From Desulfovibrio porci (GTDB lineage: Bacteria > Desulfobacterota > Desulfovibrionia > Desulfovibrionales > Desulfovibrionaceae): a stretch of DNA of 55,295 nucleotides. The notes under the pieces are model-generated. The model had not been told where the DNA came from. It saw only the letters and a program-made list of their open reading frames with translations, and ran no database searches. Position numbers and translations under genes: made by a program. Location: assembly GCF_009696265.1 (NCBI RefSeq), contig NZ_VUMH01000016.1, forward strand, positions 1-55,295, written 5' to 3'. Positions 49,719 to 55,295 of this stretch are shown piece by piece. Each line of letters opens with the position of its first letter. Position 1 is the first letter of the stretch.

Positions 49719-50849
49719 TCAGGCCAGGGCGGTGCGCCCGCCGCCGTCCAGCATGTTCAGGGCCAGATTTTTTTCCTGCCGGAAGCGGTTCTGCACCGCC
49801 GCCTGCACCGCTTCGGTGGAGGAACCGAACTGCCCGGCGCGCAGTTTGTAGACGTTGCTGATGAGCTTGCGCTCGTAAGCCGGGTCCGTAGGCTTGCCGC
49901 TGAGGTTGTCGGCCCGGTCGAAAATACGGGCCGCGCCGGCCGGGCCGTGCTGCACGGCGGTGCTCCAGATCACTTCCCGCATGGCGGGGGAAAGTTTGTC
50001 CGCTTCCAGGCCGGTGCGCTCCACAATGGCTTCCATGGCGGGCTTGTAGTGGCTTTCGCGGATGAAGGCCTCCTGCAGGGCCTCGAAACGCTCGGGCTGC
50101 TCCTTGGCGATGGCCCGCCAGGCGTCGGGCATGCCCCCGCGGCGGCCGCCCGTATTGGCCGGTCCGGCCTTGCGCAGGCGCTGGGCGACATCCGGGGCCT
50201 CGCCGTCCAGGAATTCCAGAAAATTCTTCATGCTGCCCACGCGCGAGGCGATCTGGTATTTGCCGTAGGACGTGCCGCCGTTGCGGTCGTAGCCGATGGC
50301 CGCGATGCCGTCGCCGCCGGATTCGAAGCGGGCGGAAAGACGACCCAGGCCGTCGCTTTCCGGCGTGGGCGCGCGGCGCGCGCGCTTGCCGGTGGAGCGT
50401 GTGTGGATGAAGTCGCCCATGGACAGATTGCCCACTCGCCCTTCAACGGCGTTGGTCAGACTGCGCAGATGCCGGGCCACGCCCATGTTGCGGGCCAGAT
50501 CCAACGGCGAATCGCCGCCGGAAAGGCTTTGCATCAGGCCTTCCATGGCCTGGGTCTGACGCAGATCCGCCTGTGCCTTGGTGAAGGTCTGGGAGCGCGC
50601 GAGGTCGCTGGGAGAGCGCCCGGCCAGAACGGGATTGCGCAATTGCAGCGTGCTGGTCGCTTCCTGCGGCCGCCCTGCCTCGGGCGCGCTTTTGTCCGCT
50701 CCCTTCCGTTCCTGACCGGCCATCAGGGCGGCGAAAGGCGAGATGCCCCCCGTGGGCGCGCTCTGGGCGCGGCGCTGGGGCGCGGCGGGAGACGGGTTTT
50801 GCTGCTGTTGTTCGGCCGGAGGCCGGATCAGCCATGCGGAGTGTGCCAT
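49719..50849 (-). CDS. Lysozyme/transglycosylase-like protein, sigma-54 controlled
   Basis: 376 residues from the ATG at 50849, set by AGGAGG. The first 160 residues are Gln/Pro/Ser-rich and disordered-looking. From about 165 a lysozyme-like fold appears: ARFESGGDGIAAIGYD with a likely catalytic Glu, then GGTSYGKYQIAS. The later part (ESHYKPAMEAIVERTGL, WSTAVQHGPAGAARIF) is seen in muramidase domains of phage tails and secretion spikes. No signal peptide is visible, so export would need another route, such as the flagellar machine. It shares an operon with the family 9 glycosyltransferase. Confidence 0.65.
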   Translation of the reverse strand: MAHSAWLIRPPAEQQQQNPSPAAPQRRAQSAPTGGISPFAALMAGQERKGADKSAPEAGRPQEATSTLQLRNPVLAGRSPSDLARSQTFTKAQADLRQTQAMEGLMQSLSGGDSPLDLARNMGVARHLRSLTNAVEGRVGNLSMGDFIHTRSTGKRARRAPTPESDGLGRLSARFESGGDGIAAIGYDRNGGTSYGKYQIASRVGSMKNFLEFLDGEAPDVAQRLRKAGPANTGGRRGGMPDAWRAIAKEQPERFEALQEAFIRESHYKPAMEAIVERTGLEADKLSPAMREVIWSTAVQHGPAGAARIFDRADNLSGKPTDPAYERKLISNVYKLRAGQFGSSTEAVQAAVQNRFRQEKNLALNMLDGGGRTALA

Positions 50850-50906
50850 GTTCTTCCTCCTGGGACGGGGCGAAGGGCGGACTTGGGTCCGCCTCGACAG
50901 GATGAA

Positions 50907-50922
50907 AGCAAGGACAGTGCCA
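50907..50922 (-). promoter_or_regulatory. Sigma-54 promoter of the lysozyme-like gene operon
   Basis: On the minus strand it reads TGGCACT, four bases, TTGCT, with exact GG-GC spacing. The start of transcription would be near 50896, about 45 bases before the ATG at 50849. Confidence 0.87.
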
Positions 50923-51020
50923 ATGTCCGGCAAGGAGCGTGGTACGGGCCTTGCGCGGCGGCGCGCTTTGGGAATGGAGGGACGCGAGGCCCGCGCGACA
51001 AATTGCCGACGCGGTTGGAA

Positions 51021-51053
51021 AAGGAAAACCCCGTCGGCGCGGAGCCGACGGGG
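51021..51053 (-). terminator. Rho-independent terminator of the chemoreceptor gene
   Basis: On the minus strand CCCCGTCGGC pairs with GCCGACGGGG and is followed by TTTTCCTTTT. It lies about 50 bases after the chemoreceptor stop. Confidence 0.85.
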
Positions 51054-51101
51054 CAGGGGGGGAAGCGCCACTGTTGTGGCGGACTGAGGGCTGTTTTTGA
51101 C

Positions 51102-53216
51102 CTAAGCTTTTTTCATGGCCTCAATAAGTTCCGTAAGGCTGTGGGCCTGCGCGGCCAGATCCGACACGGCCCTGGCGGCTTCGGCCATGGCCTCGGCGGT
51201 CTGGCGGGACATGTCGTTGACCTGGACGATGGACTGGTTGATCTCTTCGCTGGCGGCGGACTGCTCCTCGCTGGCCGTGGCGATGGCGTTGACCTGGTCG
51301 CCGGTGGCTTCTACGGTGGCCACGATTTCCTGCAAAGCCCGGCCGGACTGGTTGGCCAGTTCCGTGGCCTCGCCGATGCGCTCCACGGCGTTGTCCACGC
51401 CGGTCATGCTTTTGGCCGTGCTTTCCTGGATGGCCTTGATGGCGTTGCCCACATCCTGGGTGGAGGCCATGGTCTTTTCAGCCAGTTTGCGCACTTCGTC
51501 GGCCACTACGGCAAAGCCGCGCCCGGCCTCGCCCGCGCGGGCCGCTTCAATGGCGGCGTTCAGCGCCAGCAGGTTGGTCTGGTCCGCGATATCCGAGATG
51601 ACGCTCATGATCCGGGTGATGTCCTGGGCGTGCTCGTTAAGCTGGGTCATGTCGTTCTTGAGCACCAGGGACAGCTGGTGGACTTCCTCAATACTGCGCA
51701 CGGCCTTTTCCACCACGTGCGCGCCGGCTTCGGCCTTTTCCTTGGTTTCAGAGGAAGCGGCGGAGGCGGAACCCGCGTTCTTGGCCACTTCCTGGACCGT
51801 GGCGTTCATTTCGTTCATGGCCGTGGCCGCTTCGGAGAGGCGTTGGGCGGATTCGGCCGCGCCGCGGTCGGACTGTTCGATCTGGGCCGAAAGTTCGCTG
51901 GAGGCCGAGGAAACCACATTGCCCACTTCTTCCAGTTTGTCGGCGGCCGCCAGCATGGCCTGCGTTTTGCTCTTGGCCTCCTGGCCGGCGGCTTCGGCCT
52001 GTTGCATGGCCTCCTGGGCCTTGCGGGATTCCTCCTGCGCCGAGGCGGAGAGAGCCTCTGCCTTTGTGATGCCTTCCAGCAGGGAAGCGATCATTTTTTT
52101 CAGGGAAGTGCTCAGCATCTTCACTTCGCCGCCGAAACGCTCATCCTCGATGGGTTGTTGCAGATTGCCGCCGGCGATGATTTCCGCCGTATTAGCCAGA
52201 TAGTTGATGGGTTTCACCGAGGAGCGGATCAGCAGAAAGATCACCACCAGCAGGACCACAAGAGTGGCGGAACACAGGGCGATGGTCATTTGGCTGATGG
52301 ACGTTGCCTGGGCCAGCACTTCGCCCATGGGCACGACGATGGCCAGGTACCAGTGCTGGCTGCTGCCCCGGATGGGGATGGGCTGATAGTAGCGGAAAAC
52401 CCTGCCGGCCTTGGTGTCCACCTCTTCCATATAGGGTGCGCCGGCGGTGAAGGCCTTTCTGGCTTCCTGAGGGTTGTTGAATCTGTTGATCTCGAAAAGA
52501 TTTTTCCTTTCAAGGGTCTTGTCCTTGTGGGCGATCACCCGGCCCTGGTCATTGAGCAGCCCGGCGTAACCGCTCTCGTAGGCGGAAATCTCGGTGACAA
52601 GCGTATTCAGTTTTTCCAGGGACATGTCCACCACCGCCACGCCACGGAACACGTTGTCGATAACGATGGGATAGGCGGCCGTGGACATGTCGACTTCCTT
52701 GCCGCCCACCGGGAACGGATAGGGGTCGGAGAGATAGGGGGCCAGCGTCTTTTTGGGCACGGTGTAATAGCTTTGCTGGAGCTGGTCGTTCAGATCCGTT
52801 ATTTCCGCGCCTGTGGAACTGTAAGACAGGAAGCGTCCTTCGGCATTGCTGCCCGGAGCGCCCCGATAGGCCTCATCCTTGCCGTCAAAGGCATTGGGCT
52901 CCCACATGATGCCGCAGCCGAAAAGATCGGGATTGTCCTTGTGTACGCCTTCCTCCATGGCCATCAGAGTTTCCCGCGACGGGGGCACACCCTTTTTAAG
53001 GGTCTGTTCCATGCTGTCGGCCATGGCTGCGGCTTCGCTGAGAGCCGTGTTCAGATAGCTCATCACAAAGTTGCCGTTCTGCGCGCCAAGGGCCGCCAGT
53101 TCCCGCTTGGCCACTTCTTCAATGGCCTGCGAACTCTTGGACTGGATCTGCCAGGTGAGGAGGCTCAGGGTCACCACAAGCACGATAGTGACGGGCAGAA
53201 CTATTTTGGGGGTCAT
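51102..53216 (-). CDS. Methyl-accepting chemotaxis protein with periplasmic Cache sensor
   Basis: 704 residues from the ATG at 53216. A membrane segment (about 5-24), a dCache-type periplasmic region (to about 305; [15 protein letters not shown] near its end), a second membrane segment (about 308-332), a HAMP domain and the signalling hairpin with the tip stretch [20 protein letters not shown] and [17 protein letters not shown]. The better start is at 53243, with AGGAG five bases upstream, but that frame reads ATG CTT GCC TAG and continues in phase through this ATG. So the gene either restarts at 53216, where no ribosome site is visible, or has been damaged by a point mutation. No CheR-binding pentapeptide ends the protein. 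Confidence 0.85.
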   Translation of the reverse strand: MTPKIVLPVTIVLVVTLSLLTWQIQSKSSQAIEEVAKRELAALGAQNGNFVMSYLNTALSEAAAMADSMEQTLKKGVPPSRETLMAMEEGVHKDNPDLFGCGIMWEPNAFDGKDEAYRGAPGSNAEGRFLSYSSTGAEITDLNDQLQQSYYTVPKKTLAPYLSDPYPFPVGGKEVDMSTAAYPIVIDNVFRGVAVVDMSLEKLNTLVTEISAYESGYAGLLNDQGRVIAHKDKTLERKNLFEINRFNNPQEARKAFTAGAPYMEEVDTKAGRVFRYYQPIPIRGSSQHWYLAIVVPMGEVLAQATSISQMTIALCSATLVVLLVVIFLLIRSSVKPINYLANTAEIIAGGNLQQPIEDERFGGEVKMLSTSLKKMIASLLEGITKAEALSASAQEESRKAQEAMQQAEAAGQEAKSKTQAMLAAADKLEEVGNVVSSASSELSAQIEQSDRGAAESAQRLSEAATAMNEMNATVQEVAKNAGSASAASSETKEKAEAGAHVVEKAVRSIEEVHQLSLVLKNDMTQLNEHAQDITRIMSVISDIADQTNLLALNAAIEAARAGEAGRGFAVVADEVRKLAEKTMASTQDVGNAIKAIQESTAKSMTGVDNAVERIGEATELANQSGRALQEIVATVEATGDQVNAIATASEEQSAASEEINQSIVQVNDMSRQTAEAMAEAARAVSDLAAQAHSLTELIEAMKKA

Positions 53217-53231
53217 ACGCAGATGGCGGTA

Positions 53232-53243
53232 CTAGGCAAGCAT
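53232..53243 (-). other. Strong start codon followed by in-frame amber TAG
   Basis: On the minus strand AGGAG and an ATG (53243-53241) are followed by CTT GCC TAG, then TAC CGC CAT CTG CGT and the chemoreceptor ATG at 53216, all in one frame. One base change (for example CAG or TGG to TAG) would explain it. Confidence 0.8.
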
Positions 53244-53516
53244 AGCATCTCCTGTAGTTTTTTGGGGGGGATATGCATCCAGACCGGACAGCATCTCTCC
53301 TCGGAATCCGAACGCCGGGACGTCCACAGCGTTCAGGTGGACTGGAGTTGATTTATCCTTGGGGGCGGTGTTTATTCGCGCAGCCTGGAATGTTTCGATA
53401 TTTTCAATGACAAAACGTTCCAGGCTGGCCGGAATATAAAGACTCCGTATTTTTTCTCTATGCGGGGAATGCAGGCTTTAAGAAATGATACGCGGAGAAG
53501 GCGGTTCTGCGCAGAA

Positions 53517-53541
53517 TCTCTCTCTCTCTCTCTCTCTCTCT
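53517..53541 (-). repeat. (GA)12 dinucleotide tract upstream of the chemoreceptor gene
   Basis: Twelve TC units on the plus strand (GA on the chemoreceptor strand) lie about 275 bases upstream of its best start. The perfect palindrome TTCTGCGCAGAA (53505-53516) abuts the tract on the gene side, and a C7A6 homopolymer run (53258-53270) lies just before the ribosome site. Confidence 0.85.
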
Positions 53542-54122
53542 GCGAAGGGAGACAGTGCCGAAAAGATCACTATGGAAAGCAGGTGGTTGGAAATATTGCT
53601 GGAGGTCATAATCCGCACCGCTACGATTTAAATTTTATCAGGCAGTATAACGGGCATATTTTTTACGCAGAATTGGATAAATCATATCTTTCTGCTGAAA
53701 AACAAAAAGCCATGTGATTATAATCGGAATAAAAAAGCATAACTTTAGATAAGGCAATTAACAAGCAACAATGTTTTTTTAATTGTAATGACGAATCAAC
53801 AATGAATTATAAGAAGAAATTTTATTTAATAAAATAAATAATAAAAATATTTTTATTATTTTAGATGAAATATTTTAAATAAGGCTAAATATGATAAATA
53901 TGATGGGGAAATAGCTATAATTTACTAATTATCACAAATTATGCGGATTACTATTTTCGGAGCATGTTACCTCAAAAGGCCGCTATGCAGCCGTCGGCTG
54001 CGGGAGCGTCCGAAGCGGACCGCCAGGACCATGTGGCCTGAACGGCATACGGGCGTCAGAGGTGCGGATGTTCCGCGCAGGTCTACGAGCAGCTTTGCGC
54101 TCTTGCACCGGGCGAAAGGGCA
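53542..54122. other. Gene-free AT-rich island and GC-rich flank
   Basis: No gene here has a ribosome site or a recognisable product. About 53700-53960 is extremely AT-rich compared with the rest of the window and includes a 24-bp perfect palindrome at 53837-53860. From about 53975 the base composition returns to GC-rich, with several small hairpins (for example GCAGCCGTCGGCTGC). It may be a remnant of acquired DNA or a long regulatory region. Confidence 0.45.
53837..53860. repeat. 24-bp perfect AT palindrome
   Basis: The two 12-base halves (AATAATAAAAAT and ATTTTTATTATT) are exact complements with no spacer, inside the AT-rich island. It could be a cruciform, a regulator site or chance within such a skewed sequence. 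Confidence 0.6.
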
Positions 54123-54150
54123 AGGGCTGAAGCAGACGTGCTTCAGCCCT
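54123..54150. terminator. Perfect 12-bp hairpin of uncertain owner
   Basis: AGGGCTGAAGCA pairs with TGCTTCAGCCCT around loop GACG. No T-run longer than two follows on either strand. No gene ends nearby on the plus strand; on the minus strand it lies beyond the TraT-like gene's own terminator. Confidence 0.5.
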
Positions 54151-54214
54151 TCAGAATGCATATTCTCGGGATTGTAGAATTTCGGGCGAACACAGAACGC
54201 GCGCTGAAAAGTAC

Positions 54215-54254
54215 GAAAAAATGACGCGGCCCTCCGCCGTTGCGGGGGACCGCG
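54215..54254 (-). terminator. Rho-independent terminator of the TraT-like gene
   Basis: On the minus strand a GC-rich stem between about 54254 and 54225 (with internal mismatches) is followed by CATTTTTTCG. It lies about 30 bases after the stop at 54282. Confidence 0.7.
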
Positions 54255-54281
54255 CCACAATAATGGATGGGATTCGCGCGT

Positions 54282-54938
54282 TCAGCGCGCGGGCGTGGGC
54301 TGAGGCGCGGCCGTGGCGGTGGCGGTGTCGCTGTCGGCGGCGCTGATATCCGTGCTCAGCTCACGGGCCAGCACATCCGCGAAATAGGCGGGCAGCTCGG
54401 ATTTCAGCCGGATATCGTGGCGCACCAGCAGGCCCAGACGCATCTGGCTGCTGGCCACGGCATTACGGTTGGAGATGTTTTTCAAATTCGTCCGGCTGGG
54501 GCGGCGGGAGCTGGGCACGCGCCGCTGCACCAGCAGCACATCGGCCAGCAGGGCTGTGCCCCCCGTGCCGGAAAGAACGGACGGGGCGTCATAACCGGCG
54601 TCCACCACGCCGCGCAGGCTCTCCGGGGCCGCCTGCCCCGCCGCGAGCACGGTAATCTGGACGATATAGCCTGCCTGGCTGGGGTTGTCGGTCACGGTGA
54701 AGCCTTTGCGTCCCAACCATGCTTCAGTCTGGGAGCGGAGGTGGAAAACGCGGTTGGTCATGTCCCGCACGTTCACATAGACTACATTGGGAATGTCCTC
54801 GTCACCGGCCCGGTTCAGCGCGCCGGAGCGCAGCACCTCCACCTCGGAGGCGTCGCCGTCGCGCTGGCGGACGCAGGCATTGAGGGGAATCAGGCTTAAA
54901 CCCAGAAGCAGGAGAAGAAATAATCGCATTATAGGCAT
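54282..54938 (-). CDS. TraT-like outer-membrane lipoprotein
   Basis: 218 residues from the ATG at 54938, with AAGGAG close upstream. A lipoprotein signal peptide ends in the lipobox LNAC, so the mature protein starts at that cysteine. The body resembles the TraT complement-resistance family: NVVYVNVRDMTNRVFHL, a GFTVTDNPSQAGYIVQITVL stretch matching the DPDQAHYML region of TraT, and GVVDAGYDAP. TraT of F-like plasmids blocks conjugation (surface exclusion) and protects from complement. The last 20 residues are Ala/Thr/Pro-rich. No other transfer gene is present here. Confidence 0.72.
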   Translation of the reverse strand: MPIMRLFLLLLLGLSLIPLNACVRQRDGDASEVEVLRSGALNRAGDEDIPNVVYVNVRDMTNRVFHLRSQTEAWLGRKGFTVTDNPSQAGYIVQITVLAAGQAAPESLRGVVDAGYDAPSVLSGTGGTALLADVLLVQRRVPSSRRPSRTNLKNISNRNAVASSQMRLGLLVRHDIRLKSELPAYFADVLARELSTDISAADSDTATATAAPQPTPAR

Positions 54939-55168
54939 ACGGCTCCTTGCATGACGGCGCGCCTGACGGCGCTGCCCGCGCTCCGCTGAAAAGGCGAAGC
55001 GCTTCAAAGATGATCTGTACCGGGGAGGAGTTTCCCCCATAAGCAGTTTTTGCTTTCCGGCAAGGGAAACGGGTTTGTTTCAGTCGTCGTCGGCTTTGCG
55101 CCTTGCGGATGACAACGATCTGAAGGCGCGGCCGGAAGTCAAAAAGACCGGTTCAGAGACAACCTAGG

Positions 55169-55295
55169 TGTAATGTTCCAATAGGTTGTTCACCCTGCCT
55201 CAAGCCGGTAAAGCTGGAGTTGACAGACAACAGTAAACCGAGCCGAGGACAGGGTGAACAGCCATAAGAATGCCAAATTGACTGCACGCGGTCGA
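55169..55295 (+). mobile_element. Left end of an IS481-family insertion sequence (cut by window end)
   Basis: The terminal repeat begins TGTAATGTTCCAATAGGTTG, close in layout to the IS481 end. It is preceded by CCTAGG (55163-55168), matching the NCTAGN target that IS481 elements duplicate. A transposase reading frame opens at 55254. The right end lies outside the window. Confidence 0.82.
55254..55295 (+). CDS. IS481-family transposase, N-terminal 14 residues only
   Basis: The GTG at 55254 gives MNSHKNAKLTARGR, the typical start of IS481-family transposases (M-N-x-H-K-N-A-x-L-T). AGGACAGG lies just upstream. The gene runs off the window, so its DDE core and intactness cannot be judged. Confidence 0.78.
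   Translation, partial: MNSHKNAKLTARGR

Noticed and set aside
53232..53234. Amber codon read as pyrrolysine or suppressed
   Set aside because: Nothing in the window (no pylS or pylT, no downstream element) supports recoding; a point mutation or reinitiation is simpler.
49674..53351. A 1225-residue open frame on the plus strand across the lysozyme-like and chemoreceptor genes
   Set aside because: It runs antisense to two clear genes and across their sigma-54 promoter and terminator; its composition is that of a shadow frame.
53460..53717. An 85-residue frame reading through the TC tract (SLSLSLSL)
   Set aside because: No ribosome site, no family resemblance, and it spans the upstream region of the chemoreceptor; the Ser-Leu run comes only from the repeat.
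53941..54260. Short frames on both strands (78 and 97 residues) in the gap before the TraT-like gene
   Set aside because: They overlap each other and two hairpins, lack ribosome sites, and are Arg/Ser-rich without motifs.

Overview
The window looks like chromosomal DNA of a flagellated, Gram-negative sulfate reducer of the Desulfovibrionaceae. It is GC-rich. It carries the siroheme-dependent heme pathway (ahbC, hemB, ahbD and one AhbA/AhbB-type siroheme decarboxylase gene), flagellar and chemotaxis genes, sigma-54 promoters and many large hybrid sensor kinases. Genus level is as far as the sequence takes me.

Layout. 1-535: end of an unidentified gene, then a structured non-coding stretch bounded by two terminators. 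536-5056: a ZraPSR-type envelope/metal-stress locus, with two ZraP/Spy-like periplasmic proteins on the minus strand, each behind a sigma-54 promoter, divergent from a histidine kinase and a sigma-54 activator. 5145-10303: HD hydrolase, argB, a hybrid kinase and gltX. 10539-16000: a hybrid kinase, fliR, cheV and nth. 16055-24603: a signalling island made of a BvgS-like hybrid kinase whose 5' codons include a (GA)16 tract, divergent from an operon of REC-HD-GYP, Hpt and a dual-receiver hybrid kinase. 24771-31228: housekeeping genes (cutA, PfkB kinase, YdcZ transporter, YbaK, NFACT, dksA, PP-loop ATPase). 31419-41110: recA, alaS, the ahb/hemB heme cluster and an AldA-like dehydrogenase. 41197-46873: an unknown secreted/anchored protein, cupin, MscS-type channel, DUF362 protein and thiE. 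46973-53243: minus-strand genes probably tied to motility (two small helical proteins and a lysozyme-like protein behind sigma-54 promoters, a family 9 glycosyltransferase and a chemoreceptor). 53244-54281: about 1 kb without a convincing gene, including an AT-rich island. 54282-55295: a TraT-like lipoprotein and the left end of an IS481-family element cut by the window edge.

Common threads. Five sigma-54-type promoters, all on the minus strand, point to two programmes: ZraR-type stress response and flagellar genes. An uncatalogued dispersed repeat of about 103-104 bp occurs four times. Three copies have outer stems that differ in sequence yet stay self-complementary; the fourth sits inside a 246-bp unit with inverted ends and flanking 11-bp direct repeats, which looks like a miniature mobile element. 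Dinucleotide GA tracts lie in or upstream of two sensory genes, and the chemoreceptor has an in-frame amber codon four codons after its best start, so sensory genes here may vary between cells or strains.
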